DNA of 64,000 bases from contig NC_041395.2 in assembly GCF_900747795.2 (NCBI RefSeq), positions 33,303,632 through 33,367,631 on the forward strand, read 5' to 3'. The notes under the pieces are model-generated. The model saw nothing but the letters and a program-made list of their open reading frames with translations. It was not told the origin of the DNA and did not search any database. Position numbers and translations under genes: made by a program. Positions 33,702-44,802 of this stretch are shown piece by piece; position 1 is the first letter of the stretch; each line of letters begins with the position of its first letter. This stretch comes from Erpetoichthys calabaricus (taxonomy: Eukaryota; Chordata; Cladistia; Polypteriformes; Polypteridae).

Positions 33702-34617
33702 CAGTAATCCCTCGCTATATCGCGCTTCGCCTTTCGCGGCTTCACTCTATCGCGGATTTTATACTGTATGTAAGCATATTTAAATATATATCGCGGATTT
33801 TTTGTTGGTTCGTGGATTTCTGCGGACAATGGGTCTTTTAATTTCTGGTACATGCTTCCTCAGTTGGTTTGCCCAGTTGATTTCATACAATGGACGCTAT
33901 TGGCAGATGGCTGAGAAGCTACCCAACTTACTTTTCTCTCTCTCTCTTGCGCTGACAATCTCTGCTCTTGACAGCAGGGGTGTGAGCAGGGGGGCTGTTC
34001 GCACACCTAGACGATACGGACGCTCGTCTAAAAATGCTGAAAGATTATCTTCATGTTGCTCCCTTCTGTGCAGCTGCTTCGTGAAGCGACATGCTGCACG
34101 GTGCTTCACATACTTAAAAGCTCGAAGGGCACGTATTGATATTTGATTGTTTGTTTTTCTCTGCCTCTGTCTCTCTCTCTCTTTCTCTGCTCCTGACGAT
34201 GGAGATGTGAGCTGCCATCTTCAACAGCTTTGTGCCGCGGGTGCTTCGCATACTTAAAAGCCAAACAACCCTATTGATTTGTTTGCTTTTCTCTCTCTTT
34301 CTGATATTCTGTGCTCCTGATGCGCACTCCTTTGAAGAGGAAGATATGTTTGCATTCTTTTAATTGTGAGACGGAACTGTCATCTCTGTCTTGTCATGGA
34401 GCACAGTTTAAACTTTTGAAAAAGAGACAAATGTTTGTTTGCAGTGTTTGAAAAACGTTCCTGTCTCTCTACAACCTCCTGTGTTTCTGTGCAAATCTGT
34501 GACCCAAGCATGACAATATAAAAATAACCATATAAACATATGGTTTCTACTTCGCGGATTTTCACCTTTCGCGGGTGGCTCTGGAACGCAACCCCCGAGA
34601 TGGAGGAGGGATTACTG
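33702..34617. mobile_element. nonautonomous pogo/Tigger-like element
   Basis: The ends are CAGTAATCCCTCGCTATATC and, inverted, GAGGGATTACTG. TA targets lie at 33700-33701 and 34618-34619. TATATCGCGGATTTT-type repeats occur near both ends. The element is 916 bp with no transposase. The CAGTxxxCCCTCG ends and the TA target are those of the pogo branch of Tc1/mariner. CT-rich tracts fill the middle. Confidence 0.8.
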
Positions 34618-34959
34618 TATCGTAAGAAATCCCAAGGAGAACAGGCGAACTCCACATGAGAACAGCATCACTCAACACAGCGCCACCTATGATCAAATAC
34701 ATTCATTACATAAATAATCAAATAATACAAAGAATTTTGTTTGGTGGAGTTCATTTGCTTCATTCAGCTTTATAACAATGACTCAGTTCTTAACTGACAT
34801 CAGAAAAATATGTAACATAAAACCAATACTGTTATTAATAAAGTAACTGGCAGAGTAAAGTCAACTTAACAATAATAATAAAAAAAAAAAAAAAACATTA
34901 TTCAGAATGTTAGTTTTTTGTTTTCTTTTCTGAATTAAGTCTTTTAAGGATTTGCTAGC

Positions 34960-35130
34960 ATGGAGTTAAAGCCTATCCCAGCAACATTGGACTCCAGGAA
35001 GGAACCCATTCCAGATATGATGGTGCAAATTGTAGTGCAAATGTCCTGTTTTTCATGGAAAAATAATGTCTGATTAACAAACCCACACCAGATGAATTTA
35101 CAGTTGCCAATCAACCTAAACATTTCTCTG
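34960..35130 (-). mobile_element. very old SINE remnant
   Basis: AAGCCTATCCCAGCAACATTGG and CAGTTGCCAATCAACCTAAACAT follow the 3' half of the SINE on the minus strand, with many changes. Confidence 0.4.
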
Positions 35131-35514
35131 ATTGTAAATTGTGAATAAAGTACATAAAAGTAAATTTGTTGTAAAAGCCTACAAAAATCTGAGTGTGCAT
35201 CTTCTCCGCAGATAGTGTTAAAATAAAGTGAATTTAGGTCACTGAAGGCGGCAACACTGACTACAAGCATTTAACACCCTTCTTTAGGTACATTACAATC
35301 TAAATACATTGTTTAATGTTTACTACGCTGTCGTCTACCACACATAGATCAGGGATGAACAAAGGGAGGAAAACAAATACTGAACAAAGTAAACCAAACA
35401 TTTGCACTGTCCTTCTGAAATTTATATTTTTAAAACAAGTTGACCCTTGGGGTGTGCTTAGCAATTCCAGACTCAAGGCACTGATGCACCATTGCATACA
35501 TTTTGTTAACCCGG

Positions 35515-35770
35515 TTTAATCCTGTGCAGGATAGTGGGGGGCTGGAGCCTATCCCAGAAAACATAGGGCAAAGGGTAGGAACAAATGCCCTGGATGGGGC
35601 ACCGGTCCACCGCACACACACTACGGCCAGTTTAGTGTCTCCAGTCTATTTAACCTGCATGTCTTTGGACTGTGGGAGGAAACACATGCAGACATGAGGA
35701 AAATATGCAAAATCCATGCAGGGAAGACCCGGGACATGAAGCCTGGTCTCCTTACTGTGATGCAGCATCT
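35515..35770 (-). mobile_element. tRNA-derived SINE copy
   Basis: Read on the minus strand it has the SINE order. The plus strand shows GGCTGGAGCCTATCCCAG, CCTGCATGTCTTTGGACTG and CTCCTTACTGTGATGCAGC. The 3' simple tail is lost. Confidence 0.8.
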
Positions 35771-35779
35771 GGCACTAAT

Positions 35780-36360
35780 GTAATGTTTTCAAAACCAAAC
35801 ATTCTGGACATTTTTGAGCATAATTCAATATCAGGTGGGTCAGTTGCCCACTTGGGTGGCTAGATCAGTCTCTCAGGTAGAGTTCTGTCTCTTTGTGTGA
35901 AGAATGACGAGCTGCCATTTCTCTTCTTATAACAATAAAGGCTTTCTTCTTAAGAATCTGAAGGTACAGTCAACTGAAGAGACAGTTACAACTCCTTCTC
36001 TCTGAACTTCCTGGGCTGGTTTGACCACTTGATATATACCCTGTCCCACCTCAGGACACTCCTGCAGTTCAATAAAGAACAGAGAGAAGAGCAGGCTTTG
36101 ATATTCCAAAAGTTGTAAGATTCCATTTTATTAACTTCTTCTCTGTTCCCAATAAAGAAGAAAAAAGGATCTAAATGTTAAAAACGGAGTCTATTAAAAT
36201 AAGAGGAAAACAAGTATATTTCATTCATATCAATAATTATTTGGTAATTAGGAAAGTGGCTGGAGTGAAAACCTTCAACCACTGTGGGCCTCTAGGGTAA
36301 CACTGGAGTACTGGATAGTAGCTTTCTCCACTTAAGCTTTTATTGCTCTTTGTCTATATA
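35780..36360. other. spacer 3' of V5, nothing recognised
   Basis: No coding match. A stretch with AATTATTTGGTAATTAGGAAAG and similar AT-rich text is not assigned. Confidence 0.4.
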
Positions 36361-36373
36361 CTATTAAACTTTG

Positions 36374-36737
36374 CTCTCAAGCATAATAATAAGTGCCTGG
36401 GTCTTCATTCACCACACTGTTAATATTTCAGTATTTCATCCTATTGACTTTGTCTTCAGAAACCTTGAATGAATTTTGATTGAGGTGTTGTCTTAGCCAA
36501 GCCTTTCTAGACACTTTAACCAGAGGTAGGTAAATCCAGTAGGATGTGTATCTACTTAAACTGAATCCTGAGACCTGGCATAACAGGTTTATTGTTAAAA
36601 TTTGCATTACAACCATTGATTACTATAATCTCGTAACTCTGACTTTCTCTAGCATGATTTAGTAACGTAATATACTAAAAAATATATATGTACCATCGAA
36701 CATCAATTAGTTAAATTAATAATAATATGAAAATCAT
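36374..36737 (-). pseudogene. IGHV: IGHV pseudogene V5, V2 family
   Basis: Leader remnant at 36694-36737: the start GAAAACATGATTTTCA and the donor region GGTACATATAT match V2. The V exon remnant at about 36374-36640 reads LLCQVSGFSLSRYTSYWIYLP and NSFKVSEDKVN, then a stop, NINSVVNEDPGTYYYA and another stop. Aligned to V2, it has lost part of FR1, the FR2 PGKGLQW motif, and the second conserved Cys (YYYA where V2 has YYCA). It has stops in FR3 and after it. The heptamer position is CAAAGTT (36367-36373), so CAC is lost. This is an old, clearly dead member of the short-CDR2 family. Confidence 0.88.
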
Positions 36738-36739
36738 GT

Positions 36740-37490
36740 TTTCATGAACACTATCATTAAGTACATTGCTAGTGACATTAATTCTGTTTTATCTATTTAA
36801 GTAACATTGTAATCTGTCTGTTTGTCCAAATGTTTGTTCACCAGTTGCACATATATTGCTTGTGTGTTCCCATTGGTTCAGCTTAAAATATTTACTATAT
36901 TTCAAAACAGGGAGAGGAAATCCATTGGAGGGGGCAATCTAAAACACCAGCACCCTTTGTGGGTACTACAATTCCTATCAGGCAGTAGGAGAGCATTGGG
37001 GCTGTTGGGAGAACACCATTATCAGTGCACACAAAGTTTTGTACGAGCCTCAAAATGCAGGTAGAGTGGAGTGTTTTCTTCTCAACTAATCTGTACAGCA
37101 GCTATATTGTCCAGCAGGATTAAAGGTTTTGTCTAAGAGTTTGTCATTTTGTTTGTTGTGTTTAGCCATGCTGAACTTCCAAATGACAGTTTTTCTTGTT
37201 TATTTCATCTAGATTTCATTTGAGACATGAACGGCCCATGGATTCATTTATTTACAAAGGCTTCCTGTTTATTAATGTTTGATTAAACAACTATTTGTAA
37301 AACCACAGTAAAACAGGAAATACAAAGAAATGGCATTTATTGTTCCCGCTCAGCAAAGTGTTACTGCAAATACAGAATCCAATCATGCACAAAATTATCA
37401 GTTTAGGAGAGCAGACAAACTGATAATTATCAGAGAGAACCTGTAGGTGATGGATGGGACATTTCAGCCAGCAATGGCAAGAGGGACACC
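36740..37490. other. spacer 5' of V5, nothing recognised
   Basis: No gene was found. The right part (37300-37490) may belong to the repeat block that continues at 37500. Confidence 0.35.
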
Positions 37491-37499
37491 ATTTAAAAG

Positions 37500-37690
37500 A
37501 TATAAACATCTGCTTTTTCACCTAAACACATTAGACAAATACACCTGGGCAACACTGGGTACTTTAGGTAGCATTCAAATGAATGGATTTTATAATAAAT
37601 ACGTTCTGAGATTTTCTAGGTAAGGAAGACTTGAAGTTTTGTGGTAAGGTAGTTATACTTACTAATCATGGTGCCACAGAATGGCAATAT
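37500..37690. repeat. second V-flank repeat block, copy 2
   Basis: Matches 25900-26200 over CACCTGGGCAACACTGGGT, a GAATGGATT stretch and GATTTTCTAGGTAAGG. It adjoins the block at 37781-38025. Confidence 0.55.
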
Positions 37691-37780
37691 TTTGTATTCT
37701 TGATTAGCACATTCAAATAAGAATGTCAGTATACTCTCTGCACATAATGATAAGGACCTTGACTATAAACTTGCCTTCCA

Positions 37781-38025
37781 TAAGTGAGTGTGACTGGGTG
37801 CATAAAATTCTTATGCAGTGGGGTGGTATTCTGCTTAAAGTGGGTTTCTGCCTTCCATTAAATTTCAAATCTGTATAAACTTGCATTGTAAATCAGAGGG
37901 ATAGAATTTCAATACACATGGTAATCTACCCCACAAAAAGTGGGAGAGAAAATGGAATTTCACTTATGTTAACCAATACCACTGCTGTGTAACTTGTAGT
38001 GAAAAAGTATTGAGATTCATGGCTG
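37781..38025. repeat. third V-flank repeat block, copy 1
   Basis: GTGAGTGTGACTGGGTG through AATCTACCCCACAAAAAGTG to TTGAGATTCATGGCTG is repeated at 54097-54345 with about 90% agreement by eye. The L1 element inserted at the end of this copy and duplicated its last 14 bp. Confidence 0.85.
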
Positions 38026-38165
38026 GTTGGTCTCATCCGTTATAGGAGATGGACGTCTGAAGCAGAGCTCCGCTAGCAGCGGCTTTATTTTCCCACGTAT
38101 TTCATACTATTTAGAGGTATCCTGTATGTAACCCGACCAAGGAACTTCCACTACAATATACAAGC

Positions 38166-39363
38166 ATGAGTAACAAGAAGAAAAGTCAGAAAGAACCGGA
38201 AAAGAAACTTAAAGCTGCATCGAAGTCTGGACAGACATCTGGCCCAAGTGCAAGGTATGGCCTCTCGGAGACTGACCTGGAACAGGCAGACGAATGCGCA
38301 GATTTCCTAGGACCTCGCTCCATTGTATCGTCTCCAGTCGAGAGTGAAAATGGGAGCGAAGGTGCAAGTGATACAGGTCGCGATGGATCGCCGATTTCTG
38401 AGGATCATTCGAGACTAGAAAAGGCCCTGCAGGATGTGCTCTCATCTACTCATCGCGAGCCCTCAGCACCTACTGTAACAGGAGCTGCATTTCCACTCGC
38501 AGAGCAAGAAATCCGATACGAACTGTCCGAACTGAAAGAGATGATCTCTACATTGGCAATTGCCATGGCTACGGCCATAAATGAGCTTAAGAAGGATAAC
38601 AAGAATGAGCTTAAGAAGTCTAACATTGAGCTTAAGAAGGGTAAAAAAGACCGGGAAACGTCGTCTATTTAAACATTTTGACGTGACCTTTAAAAGCATG
38701 TTGGAGAAATTAGAGGAACACATCGAAGAAAACAGATCCAATCTGAAAAAACTTGCCAATCAGATGAATGACGTTACAGATCAGCTGGATGACGTCAAGC
38801 AGGCATTCACGGCTCGAGTTGAAACAGCGGAACAATTGGCGTCTAACACCGATGAAAAAGCTACAGCTGCGAATTCCAAATGCAAAAAACAGACTTGCAG
38901 CCTGGAAGATGGGTGCAGAAGAAATAATATAAGAATTGAGGGTATACCTGAGAAACGAGAAAGCTCAAACCCAGTATAATTTGAAGTAGAATTACTCTCT
39001 AAAATAATTTGAGATGATTTTAAACTCGACACTGAGATAGCAGCAGCTTATCGCATATACAGATCAAGCACCTTTAAACCTAGGTCTTTTATTGTGCGCT
39101 TTGAGCAATTACGATGTAAGCTTGATGTGATGGCACTTCTCAGACACAAGCAAGAGATTATATTTGAAAATAATCTTATTCGTATTTTCCCCGACTTCTC
39201 ACCATTAACAGCTGCAAAATGCAAAAAACAGAAAGTCAATATCAAATACAGCCTCTTGTATCCCGCCAAACTGAAAGTGGAAGTTCAAGACCAATATTAT
39301 GTATTTTCAAGCAAGGAGGAAGCTGAAAAGGAACTAAAGAAGCTGTTTCCGACACTCTTTTGA
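38166..39363 (+). pseudogene. L1 ORF1 protein, broken
   Basis: Starts MSNKKKSQKEPEKKLKAASK, a Lys-rich head, then an acidic/Ser-rich part and a coiled coil (LEKLEEHIEENRSNLKKLAN). The ORF1 RNA-binding core follows, with CRRNNIRIEGIPE, then FKPRSFIVRFEQ, and FSPLTAAKC in the C-terminal domain. These are the marks of L1 ORF1p (Transposase_22 family), a nucleic-acid chaperone that coats the L1 RNA. The frame changes near 38650 inside the ELKK repeats, and stops occur near 38979 and 39010, so it is no longer translatable as one protein. Confidence 0.88.
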
Positions 39364-41282
39364 AAGTTAATAAGGAACCATATTCAGTCAAGGCATGGGA
39401 AGGACCTATCATCTGCTGTCGGATCCACATTTAAAGAGACTGGTATTATAATTATACATCCTTTTCTTTACTTGGACACTATATGTTTATGTCTTAATTA
39501 CAGTAATAGACGTGAGTGTGGAAGTAATTAAAGTAGGGTTTGTTTTTTTTTTTTTAACTACCTTAAAGTAGACTGTTTAACATCATACTCTTGGTTTATT
39601 GCTATTTCTACTATTACATTAGGATTTACTATGTTTATTCTAGACCACTTTTTAAAATCATTCCCAGGGTTCATTCTTTTATTATCTTAATATCTTAAAA
39701 TTGCTGAAGATTATTTTAAGCTTAAAGATGGTTAATGATTCTATTTTTGGCAGATAGTATTTAGAATTCAGCTGCAATAGATATCTCTTTGTTTTAATTC
39801 TCAAACGCCGTTGCAGGGTGGGGTTTGTTTTGTTTTGGACGTGCTCTGTCTCTTTGTATGTCAGAGGACTGGGACATTGCTAAGTGGGATCAAGCCTCAT
39901 GTGGGGAGGCAAAATGGGTGGGGTGGGGTGGGGGATAAAGGGGGGAGAGAAGGAGAGCAGGCTATATCTAATCTATTCTTCTCATCCTTATAACTAAATA
40001 TCAATGCAACAACAGGCTAAAATGCAATAATTCATGGGGAATTTTGAAATTAAGATTAAAACTGTCTCACTACCAGTTAAGACTATAAAATGACATTAAA
40101 AACTCAGAATCAATGTCTCCATGATGAGACAGTTAACTTTGTGAGCTGGAATGTTAAAGGCCTGAATCACGAATTAAAGAGAAAGAAAGTATGCTCTCAG
40201 CTAACAGGCTTAAACGCTAAAATAGTATTTTTATAGGAGACCCACTTACTAAGCAAGAATCAGTTCAGACTACAAAAAGACTGGACTGGCCAAATGTTCC
40301 ATTCTAGCTTTATAAAGAAAACTAGAGGGGTGGGAATTCTCATACACAGAACAGTTCCATTTGTAGCATCAGATGTAGTATCGGACCCTGAAAGGAGATA
40401 TGTGATGGTCATGGGAAACTTATTTAACAGTAAAATGATTTTGATAAATGTTTATGCACCCAATGTCGATGATAAGGAATTCATGCAAAATCTATTTGCA
40501 TCCATTCCCAATGTGAACACTCATAAAATTATAATGGCTGGGGACTTTAATTGTGTTTTAAATCCACTCTTAGATAGGACTCCTGTGACGGGGGGACAAC
40601 ATCTAACACTGCAAAGACAATTACACAGTTTTTAACTGACCACAACTTATCAGACCCCTGGAGGTTTCTTAACCTTCCTCTTATGTTAGCTTTCTGTTAC
40701 TATCTCTTATGTTAACGGGTCGGTTTTGACCCGTGTCTTTAATCAGCCATATTACCCTCAAAACAATTATTTATCATCCAATTTTTTTCCTTACCTCTTG
40801 GTTACTTTGTTGCGCTTCCTTGTCCATTAAAAGAATGTTTTTAATATTTTTGCTGTGACCTCATGAGCTTTTACTTTAACAGCATACCTCTCGTTTTCAA
40901 TTTTAAAAAATGATTAAATGAACCTCAGGAGAATTATTTAAATAAATAAAAGGTTGTTATGTTACCTGACTATTACTGAGGGGTATTAGAACACATCTCT
41001 TAAATAAATTTGTTATATATATTTTTTATTATAATATTAATTACTATAGTAACATCTATGGTGTTACGGGTCAAATTTGACCCATATATATTTATTTCAA
41101 AGAAAAAGACAAAAAAGTATTTTCAAAAATAACTTTAATATAAATGGAAAGCTATACAGGTAAATCTCAAAATGTGGATTTGCAAGGTCAAACAAACAAC
41201 AAACAATCAAGCAAATCAAACCAATAGAAATGAGGCACTAGTTCCAAAAAACGTCTTTGTGTCCAAGAACATGCATGTGCAT

Positions 41283-43115
41283 TTAGATGCATGTGTGGCA
41301 AAAAGTGACACTTTTAGTGTGTTCTTTGCAAATATATTTTTTGCAGTAGAAGCAGAGTACGTTTGTCTTTCTGTCTTTATTGCTAGGGCAGACCTGACAC
41401 CTCTTTCTTTTAGAATCAGTTGGCCTCAGTGGGGTTGTGGCTGTTGCTGTGTAGGTTGATGTTGAGGCAGTGCTGGCCGAAGAGGATGCTGGCACTGATG
41501 CTCTTTGTGTTGCTGATGGTGTGGAAGGAGTGCTACGTGAGCTCTGCAGCTGTCTGACCAAGGCTGCAGCGGCTGGGTCCCGGGCACCTGTTCCCTTCGC
41601 TCAATGTGTGCCTTGACAAGGGAACTTCCTAACTCCTCAAGAAACATTCTCCGCTTGTTTTTTCTGGTTGAGTTCCACCCTAGGTGAATGTGGGTCCACA
41701 ACACAAATGCTATTGTATGCAGACACATCTAGAATGTTATAAAACACAACCATTGGCCATCTCCTGGTCATTCTCTGGCAAGTGTAGGTGGCAGTCAGTT
41801 TGTCCAGGTTGTCCACTCCACCTTTGTTTTTATTATAGTCCAAGATAATTATGGGCTTTTTGTCACTTGCTGATGACACAGCTGTGTCTTTGTGAAAAGT
41901 GGACATAAGTATCACACTCCGGTGTTTTTTTGGACAATATGAAACAACCGTGGTGGTGTCTGTAAAAGCAAATTTTGAAGAAAGTGGAGCCCTGTCCTTC
42001 ACCTGCAAAATTTCGGCAGGCAGCTCAGGTTTATTTTTTTTTACTGTGCCCACCATGGTAAGTTTCCACCTGAGAAGTTCTTGTCCAAGGTCATAGCTGG
42101 TAAAGAAATTGTCACATGTGATATTGTGACCCCGCAGTCCAGTAGTCATATCGAGGACTACACGTTTTCCTTGATTTTTCTCAGGAATGCCACTTGCATG
42201 TTTGCCTGTGTAAATCTGCAGATTCCATGCATAGCTGGTTTTTGCATCACAGGCTGCCCAAATTTTTATGCCGCATTTCCCTGGCTTACTAGGCATGTAC
42301 TGCCGGAAAGGGCATTTTCCACGGAAAGGGACAAAACGTTCATCTACTGTTACCTCTGGCCCTGGGTTGAACATCAGTGGAAGGAGCTGCACCCACCTTT
42401 CCCAGACTTCCCTGATGGGAGGAAGCTTGTCAGATTTTTCTCTAGTTTCTCTGTTGTCAAATCTAAGGACTCTTGATATCATTCGAAATGACTGAAGTGA
42501 CGTTGTTGCCCGGAAAATATTTCTGCCTGTCGACGCATCCCAGAGACTATCAGTGGCCTCATTGCTGGATTTGTAAACACCAGCAAGAAGAAGAACACCA
42601 ATATAAGCATCCAGGTATACCTCATCAATGTCATTCCACATGTCGCCACAAACCTTTTTTCCTTCAAGGTTTGTCATAGCAATCATGACTTTCTTTAGTG
42701 ACAATGGCATAAACAGATCAAAACATGTCTTGATGTCACTTACTCTCGTCACAGCAAACCTTGTGATTCCAGGGGTCATTTTGATGACATTTGCAGCAGC
42801 TGCCCTGCCATGTAAGTCGGGAGGTACTGAGCTCCAGCAGATGTTACCACTTTTGGATTTGAACGTTTCAGCAGGAGTGAGTGCAGCTTCAGCATCGGTG
42901 ACCTCCTCATCAGACTCATCAGATGTGTCTGTGCCTTCTGGTAGATACTCTACAATGTCTTCCTCCTCGGAAACCTGCTCATCTGTATCACTATGCTGTT
43001 CTGTGTCCTCTGCCTCATTTTCAGAAAAGATATGATCCAGAGCTTGTCTTACTGTAAATCTTCTTCTCATTTTTGACTGCTGCAAACAGGAGATGTGTAC
43101 TCTGCAAGTCACCAA
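41283..43115 (-). pseudogene. piggyBac transposase, C-terminal tail frameshifted
   Basis: An open frame of 492 codons (41637-43115) starts MVTCRVHISCLQQ. The likelier native start is the Met at MRRRFTVRQALD, 15 codons in. An acidic head (EDTEQHSDTDEQ, TDTSDESDEE) precedes the DDE domain of PGBD-like transposases. Likely catalytic Asp residues lie in VTVDERFVPFRGKCPF, ITCDNFFTSYD and NKNKGGVDNLDK. After QMTRRWPMVVF-type text the frame shifts near 41690 and again near 41560. The C-terminal Cys-rich zinc domain (CQVCPSNKDRK, CFYCKKYICKEH, FCHTC) is in another frame, ending near 41283. The catalytic core is complete, but the targeting tail is detached. Confidence 0.94.
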
Positions 43116-43390
43116 CGCTAAACTAAATTTGTCTTATGCAAGCCTTACATGTCTGAACAGGGGGGTATTTTTCGTACGTGGATTACTCGCTTAGCCGGAT
43201 GTAATTGTTGACGGTTTGGCCTGATCCTGGATCTGTCGGTTTTTTGAAACTCTTGCTGGAAGTGTTGTCATAGCAACACATCCAAATCCGCAAACCTGCT
43301 CGGAGCAGGTTTGTTCTGCGTAAACATGGATTAGTTTACACACGTGATCAGTGACGGTGTGGAAGTCATCCAGTCAGGGCTTCGCCGTTC

Positions 43391-43935
43391 ATGAATGAGC
43401 GACCAATTGATATTGGTGCGCAAATTATACGAAGAGAATTTCATATAAAGAGGGTTTTGCGCGATCGGCAAGATCCTTTATTGCCCCCGGAGGAAATTCT
43501 GTACGAAAGATACCGCTTTAGCCGAGGGGGAATATTGTACCTCAAAGATTTATTAGCTCCGTATATTCGAAGTCAAACTCGGCGAAGTCGGGCTCTCACA
43601 ATCACACAGACAGTATGCATTGCTTTGAGGTTTCTTGCAAGCGGCACTTTTTTATATACTGTAGGTGATGCGGAACATCTAACTAAAAGTGCAGTTTGCC
43701 AGGCAATTCGTAAAGTCTGTTTGGCTCTGAAACATTTCCTTCAGGTTTTCATTGTGTTTCCTGGACACCTGCGTGTGCAGACAATAAAAGAGGCGTTTCA
43801 TGCCATTGCAGGTAGGTAATACACAGGCTAAAACACCCACAGTTCCATAAAGAATCCCCCAATCAGCCTAACATTCTCATTACCAGGATTTCCAAATGTG
43901 AATGGGGCACATGGGACTGATCAGAGTGGAGTTTG
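43391..43935 (+). pseudogene. HARBI1-like transposase, catalytic domain deleted
   Basis: Exon 43391-43811 encodes MNERPIDIGAQIIRREF, RDRQDPLLPPEEILYERYRF, then LTITQTVCIALRFLASGTF and SAVCQAIRKVCLAL, the N-terminal helical region of PIF/Harbinger transposases. A donor GTAGGTAA follows. The next exon resumes after TTACCAG with GFPNVNGA, the usual GFPNVxGxxDGTH start of the DDE domain. It then runs into HGTDQSGV and a stop. Almost the whole DDE domain, roughly 180 residues, is missing through internal deletion. This copy cannot catalyse its own movement. Confidence 0.9.
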
Positions 43936-43936
43936 A

Positions 43937-44802
43937 TCAAACATTATTTGGAAAATGTACCTCTTCTCCTGATGAATAATCAGACACAGTGTCTTCATCA
44001 AATATTTGACCTTCGTTAATATCTCGTTGGTCAGACACAGGTTCAAGGGATATGACATTCCCTGCAACTGACCCAACAAAAAAGAGGGCTATATGGAACA
44101 TACCTAAAGCACACATGGAGGACAAATATGCAATGACCATCCTTTACCTGAAATGAAGTGACCACTACTTCCTGCCACTGGTTCTGAGGAGGAGCTTCCC
44201 CCTGGAATGCCCTCAGAAACAGGGCGATGGGCATTTTGCTGGACAGCCAACTCTTCTGCAGGGGTTAGGTCTGGACCGCGTGGACCTCCACCTGTTGTTT
44301 GCTTGTCTGCCTTCTTATTAGCTTTAAAATTAATGTTTTTATATTATATATGATTCTTTATGTCAACAATTCTTTAAATAGTTATATACCAATATTTACC
44401 AGTTTGAAGTATATTCTTGTACTTCACTTTAACCTGTTCCCATGTTCTCCTTGTGCTCACGTTTGATCTGGAATTATGACATATTAAATAATAATTAATC
44501 TGACACATAGGAAATGAAACGCTGCATTCAGTAAGTACAATGTACACTACTTAGCGTTTAATTTTTTCGGCCACTTTTTGCCAACCGTCTTTTCTGGTCT
44601 GGGCTGCTTTTGCAGTGTTACCCCTTATGTATATTAAATCTTGAAATTCTTCGTGTCCTTCGAATAAAAGGTCTTGCGCCGCGTGTGTGAAAAAAAATGC
44701 GCCCGTTCTTTCGTCATTTTGTTGCAGCCTATCAAAGACTTGCTGATCATGTTTTCTAGACTCGCTATATATGGGCTTTTCACTCAGCGCGGGTGCGCGC
44801 AT
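43937..44802 (-). pseudogene. Harbinger Myb/SANT-like accessory protein
   Basis: Four minus-strand pieces can be read. They are 44551-44802 (MRAPALSEKPIYSESR, QTRKDGWQKVAEKIKR), about 44401-44468 (SNVSTRRTWEQVKVKYKNIL), about 44150-44330 (ADKQTTGGGPRGPDLTPAEE and HRPVSEGIPGGSSSSEP), and 43937-44040 (SDQRDINEGQIFDEDTVSDY to PNNV). The W...W spacing and the GGGPxxPxLTxAEE signature are those of the Myb-like protein that brings Harbinger transposase to the nucleus and the DNA ends. Splice borders are inferred. The exon-1 donor (CGCTAAGTAG) looks damaged. Confidence 0.85.

Noticed and set aside
34380-34655. Minus-strand 91-codon frame
   Set aside because: It spans the end of a pogo-like element and flanking DNA and has no domain.
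42081-43035. Plus-strand frames of 131-135 codons
   Set aside because: They are antisense to the piggyBac transposase, including the Ser-rich shadow of its acidic head.
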